Made by a program: the position numbers and the translations under genes
Notes under the pieces: model-generated
What the model was told of the DNA's origin: nothing
Databases searched by the model: none
What the model saw: the letters and a program-made list of their open reading frames with translations, nothing else
In this document: positions 1 to 10,454 of the stretch, piece after piece
Layout: each line of letters starts with the position of its first letter
Numbering within the stretch: the first letter of the stretch is position 1
Source of the DNA: Heliocidaris erythrogramma
Taxonomy: Eukaryota > Echinodermata > Echinoidea > Camarodonta > Echinometridae
Length of the DNA stretch: 64,000 nt
Direction: 5' to 3'
NCBI GenBank assembly: GCA_025617745.1
Contig: CM046863.1
Span: 60,096,085 to 60,160,084 of the forward strand

Positions 1-384
1 CTTTCTTTATGATATATTCAATTTACTTCAATCCTATCAATTATTATATTTAATTAGGAATTCAAATTGTCCTCTATAGAAATTCGTTGGCATGGATTTG
101 CCCGACTTTAGAGGGAAGACCTGTCTCATTGGTAGGCCATTATATAGCGTACGCATGGAATTGGTATGGATGTACCCCCTACGCTCGATGGAAAGAGAGG
201 GGCTATAATGTGAGATTGTTACTTTGCTTCGACGGGAGCCCGGATAGCTCAGTTGGTAGAGCACTGGTCATGTAATCCAGGGTCCCGGGTTCGAATCCCG
301 GTCGGGGCATTGTAATTTTCTCACATTTACTTTCTTTATGATAGATTCAATTTACTTCAATCCTATCAATTATTATATTTAATT
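1..384. repeat. 54-bp direct repeats 330 bp apart
   Basis: Bases 1-55 recur almost exactly at 331-384, with one internal mismatch. The 275 bases between them contain the tRNA-like sequence at 238-309 and otherwise nothing I recognise. This is either one period of a tandem array that continues to the left of the window, or a local duplication around a tRNA-derived insertion. The window edge prevents a decision. Confidence 0.8.
238..309 (+). tRNA. tRNA-Thr(UGU)-like sequence, probably a tRNA pseudogene or SINE head
   Basis: A 72-base cloverleaf can be folded. The A box (TAGCTCAGTTGG) and B box (GGTTCGAATCC) are intact. The acceptor arm pairs GCCCGGA with TCGGGGC with one G-G mismatch, and the discriminator is A. 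The anticodon would be TGT (threonine). The anticodon loop is abnormal: the base before the anticodon is A instead of the near-invariant T, and the stem closes with a T-T mismatch. These defects suggest a decayed copy or SINE-type promoter rather than a working tRNA gene. No CCA is encoded, as expected in eukaryotes. Confidence 0.55.
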
Positions 385-394
385 AAAAAAAAGT

Positions 395-2059
395 TTACCT
401 CTGATAACCGATATGTGCCATGTAAGCTTAGAATAATGGGTCAAAAATTCATGAAGATTACTGGGAATGATTTGTTCAATCAATTAGTAGCACTATGTCT
501 ACATTTGGACTACTAGAGATATCAGAATGGAGACATGCGAGAGAGGGAAAGAAGATGCACATACGAGAGGTATAGGGAGGAACGAACGGAGAGGGTAGGG
601 AGAGAGAGAGAGAGAGAGCTGGAGCTGAGGGAAAGGATCAAGTGATAGACTGAGAGATGGGGTGAATGAAAAGATGTAAGGGAGAAAAGAAAGTTAGTGA
701 GGACTGGAGAGACGTTATTATTTTGAGATGAGAGAGGGAGAAACGGAGTAAGCGAGATATGGAGAAACACCATGCACCATGCAGACAAGGGGGTGAAATT
801 AAAGAAAACAATGGAAAGGGGGAGGGAGAGACAGGCAGATAGACGGGAGAGAAGGGAGAGATTGTATATAGGAATTAGGTGCGAGTCGGGTAGAGGAGAT
901 TGAGAGAGTACAAGAGCGAGAGACTGAAAGGCACAGGGAAAAAAATGAGAGAAGGGAATGGATAGACAGAGGGGGAGAGAGAAAGGCATTGGCAGAAAAG
1001 CAGGATGAGACAGAGACGGGGAGATAAGAGGGAGAAGTAGAGATTTTAATCATACGGGCCCATTTTCCGGGGGGGGGGGGGGCTGACGCCTTTTGCCCGA
1101 ATATCAACTTTTCCATTTCTATTTTTGTTTGCGAGCGAGCGAAGCGAGGGACCAAGCAAATTAAAAAAAAAACTGAAAAGGACTATTATTTAGAGGGAGG
1201 AAGTAGAAAAAGTTAAAAGAAGAAGAAAATGCAAAGGCGAGATAGAGAGTAAGTAGAAGTAAAACAGTAGAAGCAACCTTTCTTGAAAGTGTGAAGTCAT
1301 AAAAAGGACTGTAAACCAGATGAGAAGGCTGAGGGTAGAGAAGTCTCGACGTTCCGCACAGCTTGACTGTCCGTCATCAGATGACGGACAGTCAAGCTGT
1401 CAGTGATGGACCGAGAGATGGAGTGAATGAGAAGATGTAAGGAAATAGAGAGCAAGAGAGTGAGAGGAGATATTAGAGAATGAGATGAAAGAAGATGGAC
1501 AGACGGAGAGAGACATGGGCAGGGGCATCGCTAGAACATTTTTAATATGCGGGGGGGGGGGGTATAGGTGTGACACCTCAAATTGCCCCCCCCCCCCCCG
1601 CATATTAAAAATGCCGAAAAATATGCCGCACCCTAATCTCACCACCATCCAACAAATGATAATAAAATAAAATGCAGATGTAGAGATCTTGATCATACGG
1701 GCACATTTTCCCAAAGGCCGGGGGGGGGGGGGGGTTGCCTGACGCCTTTTACCTGAATACGAACTTTTCAATTGTCTATCTTTTGTCGAGCGAGCATATT
1801 TGAAAAAAAATATTCAGAAAACGTTGAGGGGTTTACGGTTCACTATGTGGTTAGTCCTAAAAAGGACTGTTAGAAGGAAGAAGTGAAAAAAGTTCAAATG
1901 AGAAGAAATGGAAAGGCGAGATAGAGAGTAAGAGATTGTAGAAGTAATCTTTCTTTAAATATTGTGAAGTCCTGAAAAGGACTGTAAACCGGATGAAAAG
2001 GCTGAAAGTATAGAGAAGGTTCGACGTTCCGGACAGCTTGACTATGATGACTGACAGTT
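395..2059. repeat. Purine-rich (G+A on the plus strand) tandem repeat region
   Basis: Nearly the whole interval from 520 to about 2050 is G and A on the plus strand, with GAGA-type motifs and G runs of 12-16 bases. Two sub-blocks are tandem copies about 650 bp apart: roughly 1030-1400 and 1680-2050 share the same order of landmarks. The opening segment (395-560) recurs in the same orientation at 5020-5200, beyond FB1, so FB1 and its host hairpin appear to have landed inside an array of this repeat. Open frames here are low-complexity and not credible genes. Confidence 0.75.
1358..1400. repeat. Perfect 21-bp palindrome with a one-base spacer
   Basis: Bases 1358-1378 are exactly the reverse complement of 1380-1400, separated by a single A. 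The related sister block near 2030-2055 has only a broken version. The perfect arms could form a hairpin or cruciform. I see no adjacent gene to which it would act as a terminator. Confidence 0.9.
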
Positions 2060-2253
2060 AAAGGACCTGTGGAATGCAAGTACATGTTGATCTTTGATGA
2101 TGTGTATTTTTCTGTACATCACAAAATTTACAACCATTTAATCTGAATATGTGTCATATATTTTTAAATATGTTTTGTATTTATTTTATTTTACATGCTA
2201 AGCCCCACCCCTAAAAAAAACCCTTTGGAGTCTGATTCTTCACATGACCGTAT

Positions 2254-2634
2254 CCGGACACCTACCCCGTGGACAACCAACCCCCAGATAACCACCCCTA
2301 GGATAACCACCCTCTAGGACAACTACCCCCTAGGACAACTACCCCCTAGGGCAACCACCCTCTAGGACGACTACCCCCTAGGACAAGTACCCCCCGGATA
2401 ACTAACCCCCAGACAACTACCCCCTAGGACAACTACCCCCAGGACAACTACCCCCAGGACAACTACCCCCCGAACAACTACCCCCGGACAACTACCCCCC
2501 GGACAACTAACCCCGGACAACTACCCCCGGACAACCACCCCCTGACAACTACCCCCTAGGACAACTACCCCCTAGGGCAACCACCCTCTAGGACAACTAC
2601 CCCCAGGGCAACCACCCTCTAGGAAAAGTACCCC
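2254..2634. repeat. FB1 left minisatellite array
   Basis: Tandem units of about 13-16 bases of the form GGACAACTACCCCC, with CTAGG-containing variants. Lengths vary because the C runs expand and contract. It is the inverse of the array at 4232-4696. Confidence 0.9.
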
Positions 2635-3796
2635 AAATTGGACTTAACATCACATTGAACAAGATTGTGCTCGTTCGCTACGCTCGTTCGCCAAAATAGA
2701 ATTAATATGGCCTTTAGCAAAATTTCTGCCCCGACCTGCAACAATAAAGCCCAGATAATATACCAAAGTTTATTAAAAGAGAAGTGTTTGTTTTCGCTCA
2801 TGCTTGCTCGCTTAATTGTTCCTCCTCCAACTTCCAACAATAAAACTTAGTCTATCACATTAAAAAAAAAACTAGTTTATATATACTATCATTTAAAAAG
2901 AATTGTTTGTTTTTGTTTTTTGTTTGTTGTTGTTTTTTGGTGTTTCTTTTCTTCAATGCATGAAGGCAGGTATTCCCATGTGCAATATCAACTCTCTATT
3001 AGATGTTTTGCATGATCAACAATTAAGGGGGGGGGGGGAAGGAAAACAAATATTCCAGCCGTTTGTCACACACCCCCACCCCTCTCCCTCACGCACTCTA
3101 CAATTATGCAACTCGTTACAAAGCTACCAGCCAATCGAGTATTAAAGGAAACTAGCATTGTGGTTGGTCGATTTAAAAAAATAGTATGGGGTATACAATC
3201 ATGTTAAGATGGATGAGAAATTCAACTGTACAATGCACCATCAAACACCGAGTTTAAACACCCAACTTTTAAAACAAAAATGTAATACCAGGGGAAATCC
3301 CCCCCCCCCCCCCGTGATCATGGGTATAGACACATTTAATTCACGTGGTGAGGTGAATTTTATCATTATTATGCACCAAAATCCTATTTATAACCAGATT
3401 TCCACAACGTTCTTACCGTGGGAGGTGGATACCCCCTCCTCCGGATACTCATTATATCCTTATCCTTAATGATAGTATATACATGTATAAACTAGTTTTT
3501 GTTGTTGTGTTTTTTTAATGTAATAGACTAAGTTTTATTGTTGGAAGTTGGTGGAGGAACAATTTAAGCGAGCAAGCATGAGCGAAAACAAACACTTCTC
3601 TTTTAATAAAGTTTGGTATATTATCTGGGCTTTATTGTTGCAGGTCGGGGCAGAAATTTTGCTAAAGGCCATATTAATTCTATTTTGGCGAACGAGCGTA
3701 GCGAACGAGCACAATCTTGTTCAATGTGATGTTAAGTCCAATTTGGGGTACTTTTCCTAGAGGGTGGTTGTCCTGGGGTAGTTGTCCGGGGGGCTA

Positions 3797-4224
3797 TATT
3801 TTTTTCTTTCAGGACTTGAGCCACCCGACGAGAGAGGGCAGTATTTGAGCGTCAAGAGGGGTGACAATACGGTTTATTCCGTCAAGACTAGTCGGCATGA
3901 ATATTCATGAAAAACAAATTGTAGGGATATAATAAAATGAGCGAACCAGTCACGCAGTTCCTTGTGTGGCGCATTCGGATTCACGTTGTGCTCGTCATGA
4001 AGGAATCACGAGTTCGAGTCTCGGCAGGCTAAGGGGTGTTAGAATTTAGGAAAGTATTATTGACAAAATTTTCTTTTACTGAAATAAAGTAAGGTGAAAC
4101 TGAGAGAAAATACAAGTCTTAAAGTTGTAGTCTCTCTCTCTCTCAAAGTCTCACAAAACAGGGCTTTTTGACGCTCAAATACTGCCCTCTCTTGTCAGTG
4201 GCGCAAATCCTGACAGAAAAAATA
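3797..4224. mobile_element. MITE inserted in the FB1 right array
   Basis: The ends are inverted repeats of about 55 bases (3797-3854 and 4168-4224), both containing GAGAGGGCAGTATTTGAGCG. The element interrupts the GGGGGTAGTTGTCC array and may be flanked by TA, which would suit a Tc1/mariner-type non-autonomous element. The interior has a B-box-like GAGTTCGAGTC at about 4010-4020 but no coding sequence. Its absence from the left arm of FB1 shows that it came in after FB1 formed. Confidence 0.75.
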
Positions 4225-4231
4225 CGCGTCT

Positions 4232-4696
4232 GGGGTAATTGTCCTAGAGGGTGGTTGTCCTAGGGGGTGGTTGTCTGGGGGGGTAGTTGTCCAGGGGGTG
4301 GTTTTCTGGGGGTTAGTTGTCCAGGGGGTGGTTGTCCGGGGGGTAGTTGTCCGGGGGTAGTTGTCCTGGGGGAAGTTGTCCTAGGGGGTGGTTGTCCGGG
4401 GGTAGTTATCCGGGGGGGGGGAATTGTCCTATGGGTGGTTGTCTGGGGGTAGTTGCCCTGGGGGTAGTTGTCCGGAGGGTAGTTGTCCTAGGAGGTGGTT
4501 GTCCGGGGGTAGTTGTCCTAGAGGGTGGTTGTCCTAGGGGTAGTTGTCTGGCGGGTAATTATCCGGGGGGTAGTCGTCCTAGAGGGTGGTTGCCCTAGGG
4601 GGTAGTTGTCCTAGGGGGTAGTTGTTCTAGAGGGTGGCTATCCTAGGGGTAGTTATCCGGGGGGGGGGGGTGGTTGTCCAGGGGGTAGGAGTCCTA
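4232..4696. repeat. FB1 right minisatellite array
   Basis: Tandem GGGGGTAGTTGTCC-type units with GTGGTTGTCC and TAGTTATCC variants, inverted relative to 2254-2634. Open frames rich in glycine and valine within it result from the repeat. Confidence 0.9.
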
Positions 4697-5016
4697 GAAC
4701 CCACATGACATCATCAGTCAATCAGTCACCTAAAACAAGACAAACAAAAGACACTGATATGTACAATATCTCTCTGTTTTGTACTTGCTCACAATAGCAT
4801 CGTGTGTTTTCATACAACAGATTTTCAGTACCTTTCTTTTCCTGTGATGCTGGAGCATTTCTGACATAGCATCTGCTATTGGGATTCAGATCAAATGGTT
4901 TTACATTTTGTGATGTATAGAACAATACACATCATCACAGATCAACATGTACTTGCATTCCATAGGTCCTTTGATGACATCTGTACTTGGAAAAAGACGT
5001 TTCCCCCTTTGTATTT

Positions 5017-5388
5017 TGTTACAACTGATATATGCCATAAAATCTTAGAAGATTGGGTCAAAAACTCATGAAGATTACTTGGAATGATTCTGTTCAATCA
5101 ATGAGTAGCATTATGTCTACCTTTGGAGTACTGGAGATGATTATCTCATAAAATGAACTAAGGTATCAGAATAGATACATGCGAGAGAGGGAGAGAAGAT
5201 GCACAGACGGAGACGGATTGGGGGGGGGGGGCGAGCAGAGAGGTTGGAAAGAGAGAGGGGGATGCTCGGGATGCTTGATAGTGCAGAGAGAGAGAGAGAG
5301 AGAAAGAAGATGGACAAGTACAAATATAGGGTAAAATAGAGGAGGGAGTATGGATAACGAGTGATAGACACAGAGAGATAATCATGAT
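5017..5388. repeat. Second copy of the 395-560 purine-rich repeat
   Basis: The sequence from about 5020 to 5200 matches 395-560 in direct orientation, with the same order of landmarks, then runs into purine-rich sequence similar to 560-700. It supports the view that FB1 sits within an older tandem array. Confidence 0.75.
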
Positions 5389-5640
5389 CAGTGGCGGATC
5401 CGGGGGGGGGGTACTTCCGGCCCGTGTCCCCCCGCTCCCTCTTTTGGAAGAAAAGTATGCATTTTGACCATAAAGGATCCGCCATTTTGGCGATTGTGCC
5501 CCCCCCCCCCCTTTCGAATGAAAACATTTTTTTTTGCTTGTCATAAATAGGGAAACTGGAACACCCCCCCCCCCCCCCCTGAGCGACTTTTCGAGAAGCT
5601 GGCAAAACCCCCAAAATACGGGTCTTATACTTTTCCAAAA
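5389..5640. mobile_element. Fragment of an hAT-like MITE (CAGTGGCGGATCC end)
   Basis: It begins CAGTGGCGGATCC, followed by a long G run. The next 120 bases match, in reverse complement, the right half of the complete element at 55701-55998, including the part reading GATCCGCCATTTT. I cannot find the second terminal repeat, so this copy is truncated or rearranged. Several C runs of 13-15 bases lie within it. Confidence 0.65.
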
Positions 5641-7586
5641 GCTGACAAACCTACATTTGTGCTTATTGTACTATGATTATTATTGATTATTGAAATTACC
5701 ACATGGTACAGAGGCAGACGACACTTCATATTCGGTTAACTATCACCTCATATTCGAAATTACTGTAGGGAGGTGGTGAATTTGTAATGAACCTGCATGA
5801 TCATACGGTTGTCTTAACTTTCTGAAACTTGATATTTTTTTTCCAACTGAAAATGTACTGAATTATTGAGAAATCACATTTCAAGGGTTAATTTATGTTT
5901 GAACTTGTATGAATCTTACCCATCACATTGGTAGAGTGTCCAAACCAAGCTGCCTCTAACACGCCTTTGATACCATAATCTACTGCAATGATTATGTTGG
6001 CCTATCTATATTCGAATCGGCCTCAAATGATTGATTTTATTGTCTTTGATTTTAAAACATCAAATACTATAAAGTACTGAAATAAATTCACGAAATTCCT
6101 TGCGATGAATGTATGTAGACAGAAAACATAACGTATAAATCTTACCTATTATGGCGGTAGAGTGTTTCAGCCGTGCCGCTTTTAACACACAGAAGTCAAT
6201 GGGTTTCGCATATACTAATACTAATACTAATACTACTCAGCTATTTTCTCTACAGCCAATCCGCAGGTCCCCTAAAAGCGCGCTATTTTATTTCCAGTTC
6301 TGCCTGACTATGAATACATAATGAGCAAAAACAGCCAGGAACATCTCATTTGCAAACTATTGCATAGACTATTAATTCACCAATTGTCATGAGTTATACA
6401 TCAAAATAATAAAAGAAGAGGGATCAGAGATTTGTGACATGCTTTTATTGTGTTCAAAATAAAAGACGAAATTGGTAAAAAATGGTGTTCCTTTTATGAC
6501 CAAAATATGGAAAAGAAATAAAATATAAATCTGACCAAAACTACCATAGTTTTATTGTGAGCCAGGGCAAATTTGACATGAACGTAAAGGGCGTTTTCTG
6601 TACTTTCCAAAGATTGAAATAACATTAATGTACACTTCATGACAGGGTCAGGATCCAGCAATATGTAACCAATGTACACACTTTGTCTTTAAAAAAGTCA
6701 ATTCCAGCATTCCGATTGGTTACCACCACGCAAGATGTTTTCTCACTATTTAATTTGTCTATGCTCACAGCCAGGCAACAGCTATGCGCATGTTTGCGCA
6801 AGGATGAAGCAACAGGTTTCGCATTGTTTCATTCAACGCGCACTTGGTTACAGATGGCTCGCTTGCCAACCACAGGGCTAAGATTCTATGGTCTTGACCA
6901 TGGTCTTGACAACGGATAATCTGCGGCTGAATATTGCTGGATCCTGACTCTGTCATAAATTTATGGATGTTTTGAATGTAACGATGAAAAAGATGAGATT
7001 CCAGCGCTTCCATACATATGTGTCTTGATGGCGGCTCATATACTTTTTATATGTCTTTTAACAACTTGAAATCTTGTGGAAAAAAGGGCTTTTGTATGAC
7101 TATTTCATCAGTTATTTTAAACAACTTATTTCTAAAATTCTGACTGAAACAAAATATCCCTGTGTTGGTAAACTATTCATTTATTTTTGCAGAAAGTCTG
7201 AGCACAGCATTCATATTTATTGAAGAACATAACTTTAAAGATGACCATGCGATACAGCCGACTGGGTGCAGGGAGAGAGTCCATTTCGGGCACTGGAAAT
7301 AAAATGCGCGATTTTTTGCTCATTTGCATACGACCTGCGGCCTGACTGTCTATAATTGCATAATGTCTACTTCAAAAGATTTGCTAATTACCAAATTTCA
7401 TCAAAAGTCAAAGATGGCTCCCAAATGGCCGATTTTGAACCCCATGTGCTAAAAAGATTTGATAATGTCCCAAATCTGTTATGCACAAAATGTATTCCGT
7501 CGTTTGTATAAGTTACACAAAAATGAGTAATACGTTATCAAATACCCCCCCCCCCTCAAAAAAAAAAAAAAAAATTATAACCACAG
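5641..7586. other. Non-coding stretch upstream of the first recognised exon
   Basis: No convincing exon is visible. The stretch holds one clear inverted repeat pair, 6638-6664 with 6930-6955 (shared core GTCAGGATCCAGCAATAT). A weaker outer pair lies near 6285-6310 and 7285-7311 (ACTGGAAATAAAAT with its complement). Together they suggest one or two decayed hairpin MITEs. The end of the stretch, about 7545-7586, has a C run, an A run and ATAACCACAG, which serves as the splice acceptor. Confidence 0.5.
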
Positions 7587-8119
7587 GTTAGAGAAGTCAA
7601 ATTCGAGAGGTCTACTATAACTATAAACGTGATGAGTGGGTTATGGTCATGCCTCGCTTCATTTGCGAAGCTACATACGCTCGCCATCACAGACTCCTCG
7701 CTCAGTTTCCCTCCATCTCCTCCTGATCCTGAGCTTCCATCCGTCAAAATGCTGACAGCCAAGAGAGTGATGTCACAAAGCTACGAAGGTCTGCTCTCAT
7801 CGCTACCAGGCTTGAAAGAGATCGATATCACTATCGATGATGCAGAGAGAGACATACCTCAGATCACGGCTGGTATTCGTCTGACCGGCGCCGGGGGACA
7901 GCAGCTCACACACATCAGCCTTGATGCACCGCCATCACTCCTCCCACCAGAGAAGAAGAATGTATCGAGGGAGACGATGAGAGGACTTGGTCTTCTGATC
8001 AGAGAACAGGCTGAGAACCTGCAGTGGCTAGCTTTATCAGGAGTAAAGTGCAGAGATGAGGGAGACTTGGTTGAATTTGCAGAGTGCTGCAGACGTTTGA
8101 AGACGATGAATTATCTAGC
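7587..8119 (+). CDS. Leucine-rich tandem-exon gene, large exon 1
   Basis: The acceptor is ACCACAG before 7587, the donor is GTGAGT at 8120, and the 533 bases run phase 0 to phase 2. The translation is about 177 residues. It has a leucine-rich core (GLWSCLASFAKLHTLAITDS), a proline-serine loop (SLSFPPSPPDPELPSV), a conserved SQSYEGLLSSLPGLKEIDIT segment, a variable stretch, and REQAENLQWLALSG near the end. The spacing of leucines fits irregular leucine-rich repeats, such as those in the C-terminal part of innate immune receptors (NLR or similar). That role is inferred, because no NACHT or signalling domain is in the window. It is closest to large exon 5, and both keep a 3' segment missing from exons 2-4. 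Earlier exons are probably upstream of the window or unrecognised. Confidence 0.78.
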
Positions 8120-8982
8120 GTGAGTTCATTTTATATATGGTGGTGTGACCATAGTTAGCGCACAGGGCAATATCTAAAAAACTACAAAAGATTTCGAAAA
8201 TCTGATAGCGCTATTAGATAGAGGAAGCTAAAATTACATATGGACTATATTTTCTTTTAAGTTGGGTGAGAAATTATGAAGATATTGACAAAATATCGGC
8301 AATTTTGCTACTTTTTGCGTCAGTTTCCGAAAAATATGAAGTTACCGACAACGGTCCAAAAATCCTCATTTTGATAGATGTCATCAAAGTTGTAGGTAAA
8401 ACGTGATACCAAATGATTGTATGATATTTTGTCTTACAAATGATGCAATTATCTTCCCTTTGCTGGACCGCTACGTTGGATAACTTAGATGTTAATTTAC
8501 GTGCGCGAACTTAGGTCTCGTCGTTTTTATGCCCTTTTTTTTTCTCAGTGTGTTGCGATCCGACACTGGGTTTTGAGATCGCGATATTTCCGAAATTCTT
8601 CGTCGATTAATGTTCTTGTTGAATCAAGTTTTAGTCCAGAATTTTGCTTTCCGTTTGGTATAAAACTTTATAAATAAATTATTGTAGAATATGAGAAATG
8701 AAGTATCGAATGTCACATTTCTAATAAAAATTTGAATGTGCGCGAAATATGGTCACCCCATCATACGGTAATTGAGTGAGTTCCACTGCATTTTCGATGA
8801 TTGACAATATTTTTGTTGGTAAGATAGACTGTAAACTACTATCATAATTACCTGTATGCCCTGCATGGTTAAAGATGTAAGTTAGGCTACTCTTGTTCAA
8901 ATATTTTGTTAACAAACATCTTAGGTCTAGGCCTAGGCCTACTTAACCTTACACATGTAATTATCTTTTAAACATGGTGCAG
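8120..8982 (+). other. Intron between large exon 1 and small exon 1
   Basis: An AT-rich intron of 863 bases bounded by GTGAGT and a CAG acceptor at 8980-8982. I see no insertion with recognisable ends in it. GGCCTAGGCCTA motifs appear near the 3' end and are common again in the following array. Confidence 0.7.
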
Positions 8983-9079
8983 GCTTCTTGACTGTGGATC
9001 TAAACAAGGCGCTAGACTGGATTCTCTCACCAATCTTCTTCTCAACTCGAATGAATCACTAAGGGTGATTGCTTTGCAT
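8983..9079 (+). CDS. Leucine-rich tandem-exon gene, small exon 1 (long form)
   Basis: The 97 bases lie between GGTGCAG and GTAAGT. With the two bases carried from exon 1 it adds LLDCGSKQGARLDSLTNLLL followed by NSNESLRVIALH, a typical leucine-rich repeat half. It enters in phase 2 and leaves in phase 0, the reverse of the large exons. The other three small exons are only 40 bases and encode a FSGSLNSDRRVSN-type peptide. They share the phase pattern but not the length, so they may be shortened relatives. The fold-back FB5 begins 15 bases after this donor. Confidence 0.75.
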
Positions 9080-9094
9080 GTAAGTTGTGGTTTA

Positions 9095-9640
9095 TTGCCA
9101 TTTGGTCCAATCGTCATAATCTTACATCATTCAGTCTAATAATTAATAATATACATTTCGTCCAATCAACGTTTCGTCCAATATTACCAGTAGGGCTAGG
9201 CCTATAACTATACGGCCAATGCTAGGCCTAGGCCTATAGCAATTTCGTCTAGGTTTTAACCATTTGGTCTAGAAAAGCCATTTGGTCTAATACTTTCTTT
9301 TTGGCAATTGGTCCAATTACCATGATATAATTATCAATCGGTCCAATTACCATTTGGTCTAATCATTAAAATAATGGTCTTAAAAACCAATAGGCCTAGG
9401 CCTAGCTATTTGGGTCCATCAATCATTTGGTCCAACTTCATTTGGTCTAGCCTAATGTCATTACGTCTAAACCAATTCGTAAATGATCACTTCATCTAAT
9501 TTAACACTTGGCCTAATGACCACTTGGTCCAATTACTTGTTGGTCTAATAATCATTTAGGCCTAGGCCTAGCCTATAGTCATCATTTGGGTCTTATAACA
9601 AATTGGTCTAATAATATTAATAAGCACTAGCCTACCTGGG
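9095..9640. repeat. FB5 left array (TTTGGTCTAAT family)
   Basis: About twenty copies of ATTTGGTCTAAT/ATTTGGTCCAAT-like units with variable spacers, mixed with GGCCTAGGCCTA runs. Unlike the tight arrays of FB1-FB4, unit spacing is irregular, as in an old, diverged minisatellite. Confidence 0.85.
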
Positions 9641-9829
9641 TCTGGGACGTCCATATGTGCTGCCTTTTTCTTTAAATTTAACTTACACTTGTAGATCCAT
9701 ATATTCTGAACGAAAGTTTCTGCATTTGTATCTAGAAATAGACCTACATGATGTAGCTTCTATTCTAGATCAATTTACATTTAGGCCTAGTAATGGAGGT
9801 TATTAAAATCGCGGATATAGGGGTGAATT

Positions 9830-10145
9830 TCAAGGAACGTCCGCGGGCAGAATATTCCTCGAAATATAGAAAATAGGGGGGGGGGGGCGCGCAGATGTCC
9901 TCGAAATTGATAAAATGGGGTCAGGAAAAGGGAAGAAAACCCATGAAGAAAAATCACGGAGCCGAGTCGCTAGCTGCGGGCCTGCCGGGGAGGGCGCGTT
10001 CATCGTTGAGAAAAAAAATCCCCGCACACTCAGCAAGATGGCGGACGTGAAGGTAAGTTTTTCCCACTGTTGGGCTCGATCGCTCGCTGCACGCTGATTA
10101 GCCATAGGCAACATGACGCCACTGGCAGCTCGCCAGCGCCATCTT
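9830..10145 (+). promoter_or_regulatory. GC-rich promoter-like segment with two YY1-type motifs
   Basis: This is a GC-rich, CpG-containing island in AT-rich surroundings. AAGATGGCGGAC at 10036-10047 and the reversed GCGCCATCTTG at 10134-10145 both match the YY1 consensus (AAGATGGCGGC) often found at metazoan transcription starts. The first also contains ATG, giving a tiny exon (10038-10052, MADVK) with a GTAAGT donor at 10053. The two sites face in opposite directions. Promoter function is inferred from composition and motifs only. Confidence 0.4.
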
Positions 10146-10259
10146 GTTTCCCTCAAAACAATTCCGGAACGTCGCCGCTGTATGTAACATTTGACCAAGT
10201 TTGAAGGACTATTTTCACTCATATAATCATCATATGCCCTTCAAAGATGAAGTGGGAAG

Positions 10260-10336
10260 ATGCTGTCTTGCGCTGCAGTCAACTGCACGAATCGTGATGT
10301 TCGTGAAAGTCGTGTGAAAGGACTTACGTTTCACAG
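10260..10336 (+). CDS. THAP-type zinc finger, first exon only
   Basis: ATG at 10260 opens a frame of 25 codons ending at a GTATGA donor, in phase 2. The peptide MLSCAAVNCTNRDV followed by a segment ending GLTFHR has the hallmarks of a THAP domain N-terminus: Met near the first Cys, a Cys-x4-Cys pair, Asn-Arg after the second Cys, and Phe-His before the expected Phe-Pro. A splice just after FH is common in THAP genes. THAP domains bind DNA and occur both in host factors and in transposases of P-element and Kolobok type. I could not find the next exon with the conserved Trp, so this could be a broken gene, a captured exon or part of a FB5-type transposase gene. Confidence 0.65.
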
Positions 10337-10454
10337 GTATGAATAGTTCAACTTACACTAACACTACAGTAACAGTCCCATTCATACGCTTTCATGTTAG
10401 TTTATGGGTGTATGGGTATAAAGCACTCACAGTCATAGGCCATTGCTGCTTATA

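Larger units (their letters stand above)
2249..4701. mobile_element. FB1: fold-back transposon with minisatellite arms
   Basis: The direct repeat CACATGAC (2241-2248 and 4702-4709) flanks the element. From outside in, each arm has an array of units like GGACAACTACCCCC (2254-2634), inverted on the right as GGGGGTAGTTGTCC (3757-3796 and 4232-4696). Next come non-tandem inner inverted arms (2617-2892 against 3470-3764) and a loop of about 577 bp (2893-3469). The right array is split by a MITE. The left end begins CGTATCCGGAC; the right end, read inward, begins GGTTCTAGGAC. There is no transposase gene. The layout matches TU-type fold-back elements known from sea urchins. The small open frames in the two inner arms are the same sequence read from opposite strands. 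Confidence 0.88.
2060..4972. repeat. Inverted flanks around FB1 (host hairpin repeat)
   Basis: About 100 bases at 2060-2160 are matched in inverted orientation at 4872-4972, outside the target duplications of FB1. Removing FB1 leaves a repeat of about 450 bp with inverted ends, so FB1 probably inserted into the loop of a pre-existing hairpin-type element. I found no clear target duplication for this outer repeat. Confidence 0.65.

Noticed and set aside
522..1155. Serine/leucine-rich frames on the minus strand of the purine-rich region
   Set aside because: CT-rich low-complexity sequence gives Ser-Leu-Pro strings by composition alone.
2619..3760. Two identical 70-residue frames (containing SENKHFSFNK) at 2619-2840 minus and 3548-3760 plus
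   Set aside because: They are the two inverted arms of FB1; conservation reflects arm identity, not protein selection.
3939..4035. Possible tRNA gene around the B-box-like GAGTTCGAGTC
   Set aside because: No matching A box at the right distance and no acceptor stem. It lies inside the MITE at 3797-4224.
4267..4598. Gly/Val-rich frames in FB1
   Set aside because: Direct translation of the GGGGGTAGTTGTCC minisatellite.
7629..8123. Reading large exon 1 as a complete small gene from GTG/ATG at about 7629
   Set aside because: The open frame continues upstream to a good acceptor at 7587 and the frame ends at a donor, as in the four paralogous exons.
9830..10222. 130-residue minus-strand frame near 10 kb
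   Set aside because: Its reading is explained by GC-rich composition opposite the promoter-like island; no domain was recognised.
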